A DNA stretch of 18,355 bases from Treponema sp. (GTDB lineage: Bacteria; Spirochaetota; Spirochaetia; Treponematales; Breznakiellaceae): NCBI GenBank assembly GCA_031266095.1, contig JAISBR010000129.1, positions 1 to 18,355 on the forward strand. The letters are read 5' to 3'. Below are positions 5,699-13,815 of this stretch, one piece after another. Position 1 is the stretch's first letter; each line of letters opens with the position of its first letter. The position numbers and the translations under genes are program-made. The notes below the pieces were generated by a model. It was not told where the DNA came from. It worked only from the letters and a program-made list of their open reading frames with translations, and searched no databases.

Positions 5699-7162
5699 TC
5701 AGCCCAGCTTCGCCAGGATAGCCTCCGCCGCGGCCTTGCCGTCCGCAATGGCCCGAACCACCAAACTTGCGCCATTGCGGGAATCGCCCGCCGCCCAGAC
5801 CTTGGGATTCGACGTACGGAAACTTCCTTGGGTACGAATATTACCCCGCGCGTCCACTTCAAGGCCGAAGTCTTTCACCAGCCCTTCCTGCACCACATGG
5901 GTAAATCCCATGGCGAGTAACACAAGGTCCACGCCAATTTCGAATTCCGTACCCGGTATCTCGGTCATATTCCAGCGGCCGTCTTTCATGGCCCAATCGA
6001 CGCGGCAGACCTGAATGGCGTTAACCTTTCCTTCTTTCGCACTGAATGATTTAGTATTAATTGACCAGAGCCGCTGGCTGCCCTCAAGGTGGGAACTTGA
6101 TGTTTTGAGTACCGTGGGCCAAAGAGGCCAGGGCGCTGAATCGGGCCGGTGTTCAGGCGGCTTGGGCATTACTTCAATCTGCGTTACTGAGCTTGCCCCC
6201 TGACGGTTGGCGGTACCAACACAGTCGGAGCCGGTATCACCGCCGCCGATGACTACTACCCGTTTACCGTAGGCGGTAACCGGCTCAAGACCGGAGTGTT
6301 CTTTTCCCAGGATGCGGTTCTGCAAAGAAAGATAATCCAGGGCCTGGACGATACCGGCGCTCTCCCTGCCGGAAACCTGTATGTCACGCGGTTCCCTCGC
6401 GCCGATGGTAAGGAGTATCAGATCAAAAGACGCTTCAAGCTCATTGGCATTGATAAACTCATCTCCGACAGCGCCTTCGGCGCCTTTTGCGCCGAAGCCA
6501 TACCGGGCGTTACCGACTCGTGCTCCGGTCTTAAAAATCACCCCTTCAGCTTTCATGAGCTCGATCCGCCGATCAATGAAATTCTTATCCAGTTTGAAAT
6601 CAGGAATGCCGTAGCGGAGATAACCGCCCAAATTTTGGTCGGCCTCGTAAACTGTCGCGGTGAAACCCGCGCGGTTGAGAAAATAGACGGCGGCCAGACC
6701 TGCGGGGCCGGCGCCTATAACAGCGACTTTTTTACCGTTCCGGGTTTTGGGCGGCCTGGGTACCACGATACCCATCTCAAAGGCCTTCTCAATGACAGCT
6801 AACTCGTTCTGCCTGATCGTCACAGGATCATCATTGGCGCCTAACACACAGGAAGCCTCACAGAGGGCGGGACACACTCGGCCGGTAAATTCCGGAAAGG
6901 GGTTGGTATATTCAAGGACGGCCCAGGCGCCGGCCCAGTCGTTTTTATACAAGCGATCTTGAAATTCAGGCATCACATTGCCCAGAGGACAGGCCCAGTG
7001 GCAGAAGGGTACGCCACAGTCCATACAGCGGGCCGCCTGGGCGCGGCGATCTTCATCGGAAAGCCGGGTTTCCACCTCACTATAGTCATTTATCCGTTCC
7101 TCAACAGGCCGGTAGCCCGAAACCTGCCGTTTTATCTTCAAAAAGCCTCTGGGATCACCCAT
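5699..7162 (-). CDS. gltD: Glutamate synthase (NADPH), small subunit
   Basis: GltD passes electrons from NADPH through FAD and 4Fe-4S clusters to GltB for glutamate synthesis. The 487-residue product starts at the ATG at 7162, with GAGGTGG at 7170-7176 (7-nt spacing). An N-terminal ferredoxin-like domain carries Cys46, 49, 54 and 58 (CMDCGVPFCHWACP) and Cys97, 101 and 105. The FAD loop is GAGPAG at 150-155 and the NADPH loop is GGGDTG at 306-311. The family motif RYGIPDFKLDK lies at 183-193, and AAGDSRNGASLVV is near the C-terminus. A stretch of about 25 residues near 216-241 (Gly/Ala-rich, RYGFGAKGAEGAVGDEF) looks like an insertion relative to typical GltD. It follows gltB with only 17 intervening bases. 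Confidence 0.96.
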   Translation of the reverse strand: MGDPRGFLKIKRQVSGYRPVEERINDYSEVETRLSDEDRRAQAARCMDCGVPFCHWACPLGNVMPEFQDRLYKNDWAGAWAVLEYTNPFPEFTGRVCPALCEASCVLGANDDPVTIRQNELAVIEKAFEMGIVVPRPPKTRNGKKVAVIGAGPAGLAAVYFLNRAGFTATVYEADQNLGGYLRYGIPDFKLDKNFIDRRIELMKAEGVIFKTGARVGNARYGFGAKGAEGAVGDEFINANELEASFDLILLTIGAREPRDIQVSGRESAGIVQALDYLSLQNRILGKEHSGLEPVTAYGKRVVVIGGGDTGSDCVGTANRQGASSVTQIEVMPKPPEHRPDSAPWPLWPTVLKTSSSHLEGSQRLWSINTKSFSAKEGKVNAIQVCRVDWAMKDGRWNMTEIPGTEFEIGVDLVLLAMGFTHVVQEGLVKDFGLEVDARGNIRTQGSFRTSNPKVWAAGDSRNGASLVVRAIADGKAAAEAILAKLG

Positions 7163-7179
7163 TATAAAACCACCTCAAT

Positions 7180-10100
7180 TTAACTCTTTACCTCAATTTC
7201 CTCACGTTCACGGATTTCGTATAATTTCCGGTCCAGTTCGGCCAGTTTCATTTCCTGCAATGCACGCTTATATTCCACCGGAAGTACCTTAATGAATTTC
7301 CGCTTCTGAGCTTCCCAGTCAGCCAGTATGGTCTTAGCATAGACCGAGTCGGTCCAGTAGATGTGCTTCTTGACGCAGTCTTTCACGAAGTTTTCGTCTT
7401 CCTCGTTGTCCAGGCTTGAAAGCTCAACCATTCCCTTGTTGAGGAAATACTCGCAATTGCCGTCGGCGTCTAACACATAGGCGATGCCGCCCGACATACC
7501 GGCAGCGAAGTTCCGTCCCACCTGACCCAGCACCACGAGACGACCGCCGGTCATGTACTCGGCGGCGTGGTCACCGGCGCCTTCAACCACGGCGATGGCC
7601 CCGGAGTTTCGCACGCAAAAGCGCTCGCCCGCAACCCCGGCGGCGTAGAGTTCACCTGAGGTCGCTCCGTAGAGTACGGTGTTGCCAACGATGATGTTCT
7701 CACTGGAATTGAAGACGGAACCCGCCGGGGGCATCACCACAATACGTCCGCCGGAAAGCCCTTTGCCCAAATAATCATTGGCGTCCCCGGCGAGGCGGAA
7801 AGTGATCCCCTTGGAGAGGAAAGCTCCGAAACTCTGGCCGGCAGAACCGGTAAAATCAATAGTGATGAAGTTCTCCGGTAAGCCCTGACCACCGAAACGC
7901 CTGCTCACCTCCCAGGAGAGCAGGGCGCCCACGGCCCGGTCAGTGTTCTTTACCGACGATTTCACCGCTGTGGGGGTTTTATTGTCCAGTGAGGCCCGGC
8001 ACTTCTCTATGAGCAGGCGGTCCAGCACATTGTCGATTTTATGGATCTGCCTCTGGGTACAGTGGGTATCCCTGCCGCCGGGAATGTACTCCGGCCCTTC
8101 GGCCCGGTGGAGAATCCGCGAAAGATCCACCCTCCCGGCCTTCGCCGCTGAAAGCGAAGTCCCGTCAGTCCACAGCCGCGAATCAGATGACAGCTGTAGA
8201 GCAGGCGACATTCTCCGGGGTATCAGGAGATCCGCCCTGCCGACAAGGTCCTGAAATTTGCGGAAACCCAGGGCGGCCATAATCTCCCGAACCTCCTGTG
8301 CGAGGAAACGGAAGAAATTAACCAGATGCTCACTCTTGCCGACAAAACGCCGCCGCAGTTCCGGATCTTGGCTGGCAACGCCCATGGGGCAGGTATTCTC
8401 GTGACATTTACGCATCATCACGCAGCCCAGCACGATCAGGGAGGAGGTTCCAAACCCAAATTCCTCGGCCCCCATCATACCGGCGATCACAATGTCCCGG
8501 CCGGTTTTGAGTTGGCCGTCGGTCTGAAGCCGTACCCTGCCCCGCAGGCCGTTAGTCACCAATACCTGGTGGGTCTCGGAAAGCCCCAATTCCCAGGGAA
8601 TCCCCGTATGGCGGATACTCGACTGCGGGCTTGCTCCGGTACCACCATCGTAACCGGAAATGAGAATATTGTCCGCGTGGGCCTTGGCAACCCCGGCAGC
8701 AATAGTGCCTACCCCGGTTTCGGCTACCAGTTTTACGCTGATCCGCGCCTCGGGATTGGCGTTCTTTAGATCAAATATCAGTTCCGCGAGATCCTCAATT
8801 GAATAGATATCATGATGCGGCGGCGGGCTTATCAGGGTAACGCCCGGTGTTGAATATCTGGTCTTGGCGATCTGCGCATCAACTTTATGCCCCGGCAGCT
8901 GGCCGCCCTCGCCGGGTTTGGCGCCCTGGGCGATCTTTATCTGCAATTCAATAGCATTGGCCAGGTATTCACTGGTTACGCCAAAACGGCCTGAGGCAAC
9001 CTGCTTGATGGCGCTCCTGGTCCAGACACCGTCAGATCGGGGCGCGAAACGCTCGGGGTTCTCTCCCCCCTCACCTGAATTGGATCTGCCCTTGATGGAG
9101 TTCATAGCGACGGCGATTGCCTCGTGGGCTTCCTTGGAAATAGAGCCGAAGGACATAGCCCCGGTGGTGAAGCGTTTCATTATCGCTTCGATACCCTCAA
9201 CCTCATCTATGGCTATAGCGGCTAACGGCGCGTCTTTCACCGAACCGGGAACGGCAAAATCAAGCAAGCCCCTAATAACATGGGGGCTCTGGTTGAACTT
9301 ATCAACCAGGGCGCTAAACTGCTTAAACTTATGGTAATCTCCGGTTCTGGCGGCCCATTGCAACAGGTGGATCGTGTCGGGGTTCCAGGCGTGGCGCTCC
9401 CCGGTTTTCCTCCAGCGGTACTGACCATCATCGAAGAGCAGGTAATCGCCGGGGACCGTATTCTCCCCGTGTTTTTTATCAGCCTCCACCGCCGCCCGGT
9501 AATGCAACAGAGCCTCAACCTCAAGCTCCGCGAAACCGGCTCCGGAGATCCTGCTCACCGTACCCTTGAAGCATTTTTCAATTACCCCATCGTCCAGACC
9601 CACGGCCTCGAAAATCTCGGCGCCCCGGTATGAGCGGAGAGTGCTGGTCCCCATTTTGGACATCACCTTGAGCAGGGCTTTGTTGAGGCCCTTAATATAG
9701 TTCTTTTTCGCGTGGGCATAACCGCCAAGCCGGCGGCCGTCAAAGCTGCGACAAATTCCCGCAATGGAGGCAAGCGCCCCGTAAGGCACAACTAAATCAG
9801 CGCCGTAACCAAAGAGCAGGGCGAAGTGCATGATCTCTCTGGGCTCCACAGTTTCGGCGATAATTGAAACCTTCATCCGCAGCCCCTGCCTGCTCAGCCC
9901 ATGATGCACCGCCCCGACGGCGAGTAGACTCGGCATAGCACAGCGATCCGCCTCACCGGACAGGCCGTCCCCAGGGGAAAGGCCCGCCCGGTCGGAAAGC
10001 ACCAACAGCGAAGCGCCGGCCTCAACCGCCTTACGAGCATCCTCAACCAGCCGATCAAGCACCGCTTCAAGGACAGAAGCCGCCTCGTCTTCCTTCTTTT

Positions 10101-11982
10101 CAGCGCCGCTTACCGTAAAAGTGGCGTCCAGGGTCCATGATTTAAAAACCTCGGGGGCGACTTTCAAGAGCCTGTCAAGCTCCTCCGGAGTCATAATCGG
10201 CTTCAGTACCTTAATCCTGCGGCAATGCGCCTCGGTTTCTTCCAGCAGATTTTGCTGAGGGCCCACAAAACTGGTCAGGGTCATCACCAGATCTTCCCGG
10301 ATGGAATCGATGGGGGGGTTAGTTACCTGGGCAAAAGATTGTTTGAAATAGGCGGACACCCGTTGGCTCTTGCCGGAGAATACCGCCAGGGGAGTGTCCG
10401 TCCCCATGGAACTGGTTGGTTCCTGCCCGCTCTCGGCCATAGGGAGGAGAAGCCGCTCCCGGTCTTCCCTGGTGTAGCCCGCTGTCCGCTCCATAAAGAG
10501 CAGGGAACGGTCGTTACTGAACAGAGGCTCCTCCGGAACCGTAGCGGCGTCATCATCCTGGTCCAGGGTGATGACGTTGTTTCGCACCCAGTCGGCGTAG
10601 GGTTTGCGCAGAGATACATTCTGCTTCACCTCGGCGTTGGGAATGATCCTCCCTTCGAGCATATCAACCAGGAGGAGTTTTCCCGGCAGCAGGCGGCCTT
10701 TGTAGACCACATCCTCAGGCCTGAAATCCTGCACCCCGGTCTCGGAGGCCATGACTATAAGATCATCCCTGGTGATGGTGTAACGGGAAGGCCGCAGACC
10801 GTTCCGGTCAAGAGTACCACCCACATAGCGGCCGTCACAGAACACTATCGAGGCCGGCCCGTCCCATGGCTCCATGATACAGGCATGGTATTCATAGAAG
10901 GATTTCAGCTCCGAGGGGATGGGGTTCCTCTCGTTCCAGGCTTCGGGAATGAGCATCATCAGGGCCTGGGGGAGACTCCGGCCGGACATAACCAGCAGTT
11001 CCAGGACGTTGTCAAAGCTGGCGGAATCGCTTTTCTCCGGCTCTATTACCGGGAGTATATCTTTTAACGCCTCACCGAAGCGGGGATGGGCGTAGAGGGC
11101 CTCCCGTGCGGCCATCCAGAAACGGTTGCCCCTGATGGTATTGATCTCACCGTTATGGGCAATCATACGGAAGGGCTGAGCCAGAGGCCAGTTGGGGAAA
11201 GTGTTAGTGGAAAACCGGGAATGTACGAGCGCCACGGCGGTAGAAACCAGTTCATCGGAAAGCTCGGGGAAGTACTCCCTCAACTGGCTGGACATCATCA
11301 TACCCTTATAGACGATGATCGAAGAGGAAAGAGAGGGCATATATGCCTCGATACCCTGCTTGCGCAGGGCATTTTCAAAACGCTTCCTGAAAATATAGAG
11401 CTTAAAATCAAGAGGAGAAACTTCGGTATTTACACCACCCGCAGGGGATTCCGATCCAGGCGAAAGGCCGGCGGCTGAATTCCCGCCGTCAAGAGTTCCG
11501 TTATCTTGGGGGACCAGCACAAGCTGTCTGATCACCGGTTCAGCTGCCTTGGCGATAATACCCACCGCACCGCTATGAACCGGCACATCCCGCAGGGCCA
11601 GTCTTAACAAGCCCGTAACGGCAGCGCACTTATCAATAGCCTCGATTATTTTCCCGCCTTTTTCAGCGGTATCTTTCTCCTGAGCGCCGGGGAAGAATAC
11701 AAGGCCCGTACCATAACTCCCCGCTGCCGGCAGACCGGGAATGTGTTTTTTGTAAAAATCATGGGGAATATGCAGCAACACCCCGGAACCGTCGCCGGTT
11801 TTGTTGTCCGCGCTTTCAGCACCCCGGTGCTCCATCCGCTCAAGCACCTCAAGGCCCTTGCTCAATATGGAATGAGACCGGCGTCCCTTTATATCCGCCA
11901 CAAAACCGATTCCACAGGAATCGTGCTCGTCCTCGAGCCGGTACAGACCTTGCTGGTCAGCTACCTCCTCACGCTCATCCAT
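7180..11982 (-). CDS. gltB: Glutamate synthase (NADPH), large subunit
   Basis: GltB makes glutamate from glutamine and 2-oxoglutarate. The start is set at the ATG at 11982 because AAAGGAG (11988-11994) lies 5 bases upstream; a GTG at 12003 is poorer. The product has 1600 residues. Cys23 in HDSCGIGF is the expected catalytic N-terminal cysteine after removal of a 22-residue propeptide. The class II glutaminase domain follows, with RFSTNTFPNWPLAQPF and HNGEINTIRGN. The central domain comes next, then the FMN-binding synthase domain beginning near 940 (GAMSFGS). The 3Fe-4S cysteines are C1187, C1193 and C1198 (CVMMRKCHENTC), with the same spacing as in E. coli GltB. The C-terminal domain has the Gly-rich GXGXG repeats (LGKGLSGGRIVV). 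A Gly/Ser/Pro-rich insertion sits in the glutaminase domain around residues 160-195. First gene of gltBD. Confidence 0.97.
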   Translation of the reverse strand: MDEREEVADQQGLYRLEDEHDSCGIGFVADIKGRRSHSILSKGLEVLERMEHRGAESADNKTGDGSGVLLHIPHDFYKKHIPGLPAAGSYGTGLVFFPGAQEKDTAEKGGKIIEAIDKCAAVTGLLRLALRDVPVHSGAVGIIAKAAEPVIRQLVLVPQDNGTLDGGNSAAGLSPGSESPAGGVNTEVSPLDFKLYIFRKRFENALRKQGIEAYMPSLSSSIIVYKGMMMSSQLREYFPELSDELVSTAVALVHSRFSTNTFPNWPLAQPFRMIAHNGEINTIRGNRFWMAAREALYAHPRFGEALKDILPVIEPEKSDSASFDNVLELLVMSGRSLPQALMMLIPEAWNERNPIPSELKSFYEYHACIMEPWDGPASIVFCDGRYVGGTLDRNGLRPSRYTITRDDLIVMASETGVQDFRPEDVVYKGRLLPGKLLLVDMLEGRIIPNAEVKQNVSLRKPYADWVRNNVITLDQDDDAATVPEEPLFSNDRSLLFMERTAGYTREDRERLLLPMAESGQEPTSSMGTDTPLAVFSGKSQRVSAYFKQSFAQVTNPPIDSIREDLVMTLTSFVGPQQNLLEETEAHCRRIKVLKPIMTPEELDRLLKVAPEVFKSWTLDATFTVSGAEKKEDEAASVLEAVLDRLVEDARKAVEAGASLLVLSDRAGLSPGDGLSGEADRCAMPSLLAVGAVHHGLSRQGLRMKVSIIAETVEPREIMHFALLFGYGADLVVPYGALASIAGICRSFDGRRLGGYAHAKKNYIKGLNKALLKVMSKMGTSTLRSYRGAEIFEAVGLDDGVIEKCFKGTVSRISGAGFAELEVEALLHYRAAVEADKKHGENTVPGDYLLFDDGQYRWRKTGERHAWNPDTIHLLQWAARTGDYHKFKQFSALVDKFNQSPHVIRGLLDFAVPGSVKDAPLAAIAIDEVEGIEAIMKRFTTGAMSFGSISKEAHEAIAVAMNSIKGRSNSGEGGENPERFAPRSDGVWTRSAIKQVASGRFGVTSEYLANAIELQIKIAQGAKPGEGGQLPGHKVDAQIAKTRYSTPGVTLISPPPHHDIYSIEDLAELIFDLKNANPEARISVKLVAETGVGTIAAGVAKAHADNILISGYDGGTGASPQSSIRHTGIPWELGLSETHQVLVTNGLRGRVRLQTDGQLKTGRDIVIAGMMGAEEFGFGTSSLIVLGCVMMRKCHENTCPMGVASQDPELRRRFVGKSEHLVNFFRFLAQEVREIMAALGFRKFQDLVGRADLLIPRRMSPALQLSSDSRLWTDGTSLSAAKAGRVDLSRILHRAEGPEYIPGGRDTHCTQRQIHKIDNVLDRLLIEKCRASLDNKTPTAVKSSVKNTDRAVGALLSWEVSRRFGGQGLPENFITIDFTGSAGQSFGAFLSKGITFRLAGDANDYLGKGLSGGRIVVMPPAGSVFNSSENIIVGNTVLYGATSGELYAAGVAGERFCVRNSGAIAVVEGAGDHAAEYMTGGRLVVLGQVGRNFAAGMSGGIAYVLDADGNCEYFLNKGMVELSSLDNEEDENFVKDCVKKHIYWTDSVYAKTILADWEAQKRKFIKVLPVEYKRALQEMKLAELDRKLYEIREREEIEVKS

Positions 11983-12099
11983 ACCGGCTCCTTTAAAAAC
12001 CACGTCTGTACACCTTAGGGTTCAAAACGAGAACAAATGTATCGGATCAGAGTCCGAGGCTCCTTGAGAAGCTAAACAGGTCTCGAAAGAAGCCTATTA

Positions 12100-12129
12100 A
12101 TTATGCCGAAACAGGGGGAATTTATGCAA
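12100..12129 (-). promoter_or_regulatory. Probable gltBD promoter
   Basis: Read on the minus strand, TTGCAT (12124-12129) and CATAAT (12100-12105, 5 of 6 matches to the -10 box) are 18 bp apart. This predicts a start near 12093 and a leader of about 110 bases before the gltB ATG. An alternative pair, TTGAAT and TAAATT with 17-bp spacing, lies about 20 bases further upstream. AAGGAGCC occurs twice in the leader, once as the real ribosome binding site. Confidence 0.4.
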
Positions 12130-12154
12130 TACTATCTCCCAATTCAAGGCTCAT

Positions 12155-13198
12155 TCACCTGTTCGTCTTCTCCAGGGCCTCGGCCCGTTTTTCCGCCCTG
12201 CGCAGGATCATTTCCCCGGCGATACTGACGGCTATTTCTTCCGGGGTTTCAGATTGGATTTTCATGCCGATAGGGGCGTTTATTTTGTTCAGTGTTTCTT
12301 CGCTTATCCCCTCCTGAATCAGTTGTTGTCTTACCATAGCGATTTTGGTCTTACTGCCGATAACCCCGATGTACGCACAGTTTTTGGATATGACCTGCCG
12401 TAAAACCGCGACATCATAGGCGTGAGTTACAATTACAATATAATCACGATAACAGATCTTTATCTTCTTGTTCACCTCATTGTAATCGCCAATGATTAAA
12501 TCACAGGCACCGGGGAACAGTTCCCGGCTGACGTATTCCTCTCGGTTGTCATAAATAACACAGCGGAAACCGACCGTGGAGAGGACCGGTGTCAGGGCTT
12601 GGGCCACATGACCAGCGCCGAAGATAAATACCTTGCCCGCGTAATTGATGGGTTCACTGTAAATACGCCGGGCCCGTATTTTAACTATGCGCCCGCTGTT
12701 TCTGGCCAGAAGTTTTATGTCGTCTTCACGGAGTTCCATTCCCTCAAGAGGGATGCCCGCACCATAAAGCGCCATGGTCCAATCCGCCGGATTGGTAAGA
12801 TCAATAAAGAGCCAGTGGTCCTCGTCTTTTTCTAAGCGCTCCAAACATTGCTTCACAAGGACGGCGGTCTTTTCGTCCCCGCCCTCAATAAATTGAAAGT
12901 AGACTTCCACATCGCCGCCGCACATCATGCCTAACTCTTCCTCGTCGTTACGGTGCAAGCGGTAGGTCTTACGCCGGGATTGCCGCCGTTCCAGGAGCTG
13001 CCGCGCAAACTGAATAGAGTTGTATTCCACCGTTCCGCCGCCAATGGTACCACAGACCCTGCCGTTTTCATCGACTAACATATGAGCCCCGGCGCTTCTG
13101 GGGCTGGAACCTGTTTCCGCGACAATTGTTGCCAACACCGTATCCTCCCCGGCGCTTGTTTTCTCCAGTAAGGCTGTGAACAGATCTTTCATGTGCAT
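12155..13198 (-). CDS. XdhC/CoxI-family protein (molybdenum hydroxylase maturation)
   Basis: XdhC-family proteins bind molybdenum cofactor and help insert it, often sulfurated, into xanthine dehydrogenase-type hydroxylases. The start is the ATG at 13198, with GGAGG at 13204-13208 (5-nt spacing); it could also begin at the ATG at 13192. The product has 347 residues. The XdhC/CoxI domain shows GSSPRSAGAHMLV at 30-42, GTIGGGTVEY at 50-59 and MMCGGDVEVYF at 91-101, with Cys93 at the conserved CGG. A C-terminal Rossmann domain has VFIFGAGHVAQ at 190-200, THAYDVAVLRQ at 258-268, YIGVIGSKTK at 276-285 and INAPIG-x5-SETPEEIAVSIAGEM at 306-330. No hydroxylase or cofactor gene is visible in the window, so its client is unknown. 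The family is clear; the exact role is inferred. Confidence 0.85.
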   Translation of the reverse strand: MHMKDLFTALLEKTSAGEDTVLATIVAETGSSPRSAGAHMLVDENGRVCGTIGGGTVEYNSIQFARQLLERRQSRRKTYRLHRNDEEELGMMCGGDVEVYFQFIEGGDEKTAVLVKQCLERLEKDEDHWLFIDLTNPADWTMALYGAGIPLEGMELREDDIKLLARNSGRIVKIRARRIYSEPINYAGKVFIFGAGHVAQALTPVLSTVGFRCVIYDNREEYVSRELFPGACDLIIGDYNEVNKKIKICYRDYIVIVTHAYDVAVLRQVISKNCAYIGVIGSKTKIAMVRQQLIQEGISEETLNKINAPIGMKIQSETPEEIAVSIAGEMILRRAEKRAEALEKTNR

Positions 13199-13218
13199 AG
13201 CTCCCTCCATAATGAACA

Positions 13219-13248
13219 ACTATAAAGAATATAAAGAAAAATCCGCAA
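13219..13248 (-). promoter_or_regulatory. Probable promoter of the XdhC-family gene
   Basis: On the minus strand, TTGCGG (13243-13248) and TATAGT (13219-13224, 5 of 6 matches to the -10 box) are 18 bp apart. The start would be near 13212, leaving a short leader that contains the GGAGGGAG ribosome binding site. Confidence 0.4.
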
Positions 13249-13343
13249 AGTATCACCACGCCGTCCTTCATGGAGTGCTGTCCGATTGTCAGGGCACGAT
13301 AGTTCACTTGTATTCTATAACAGGCTTGTAAGCATTACGGCTC

Positions 13344-13372
13344 TTGTATTCCATTTCCGCCTTTGCTATAAT
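13344..13372 (+). promoter_or_regulatory. Probable promoter of the secreted protein-M24-NrnA unit
   Basis: TTGTAT (13344-13349) and a perfect TATAAT (13367-13372) are 17 bp apart. A second TATAAT lies at 13376-13381. The predicted start, about 13379, leaves a short leader with GGAGG at 13383-13387, five bases before the ATG at 13393. It diverges from the promoter of the XdhC-family gene. Confidence 0.6.
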
Positions 13373-13392
13373 TGATATAATTGGAGGTTGAC

Positions 13393-13815
13393 ATGAGAAC
13401 ATTCATTATCACCGTAGTTATGTTGACGGTTTTTTCACTTGGCGCGCCATTGTTTGCCCAGACAATATCACCGGAACATTCGTCTGAGTATTTTTATACG
13501 AACGTGACCCTGGAAAAGGTATACCCTTCGCGTTTAGGATACATCCTCCAATACCGTAAAGGGGGAACCGGGTTGGCGCATATATATGTTCCCAATGAGT
13601 GGTTTACCGACGCGGCCAGCAAGGCGGAGCTGATCTTCTTGCCTGCGGGGAAAAACTGGCCTTCGGTAACGGTATATTACAAAAATGGCGAGTTTAGTCA
13701 TATCAGGCTCTATGTACACCCCTGGAAGGGCCACGAAACCTGGGGTAATATCCCCCTGAATGTTGATATTAACCGCTATTTTGAGAATGTGGAATCCGTA
13801 AAGCTTGAATTTTGA
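13393..13815 (+). CDS. Small secreted protein of unknown function
   Basis: The start is the ATG at 13393, five bases after GGAGG; a TTG at 13381 in the same frame is unlikely. The product has 140 residues. It opens with a typical signal peptide: MR, then a hydrophobic core to about residue 18, and GAPLFAQ giving a plausible cleavage after Ala22 or near it. There is no lipobox cysteine, so it is not an evident lipoprotein. The mature part of about 118 residues is rich in Tyr, Trp and Phe (YILQYRKG, NEWFTDAASKAELIFLPAGKNWP, SVTVYYKNGEFSHIRLYV) and alternates in a way that suggests beta strands. I recognise no named domain. Its stop overlaps the M24 peptidase start (TGATG), so the two are co-translated. 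It could be a periplasmic or surface protein; the function is not known. Confidence 0.75.
   Translation: MRTFIITVVMLTVFSLGAPLFAQTISPEHSSEYFYTNVTLEKVYPSRLGYILQYRKGGTGLAHIYVPNEWFTDAASKAELIFLPAGKNWPSVTVYYKNGEFSHIRLYVHPWKGHETWGNIPLNVDINRYFENVESVKLEF

Noticed and set aside
10225..11067. A 280-codon open frame on the plus strand inside gltB
   Set aside because: It is antisense to well-conserved gltB coding sequence, has no ribosome binding site or family resemblance, and reflects the GC-biased codon pattern of the opposite strand.
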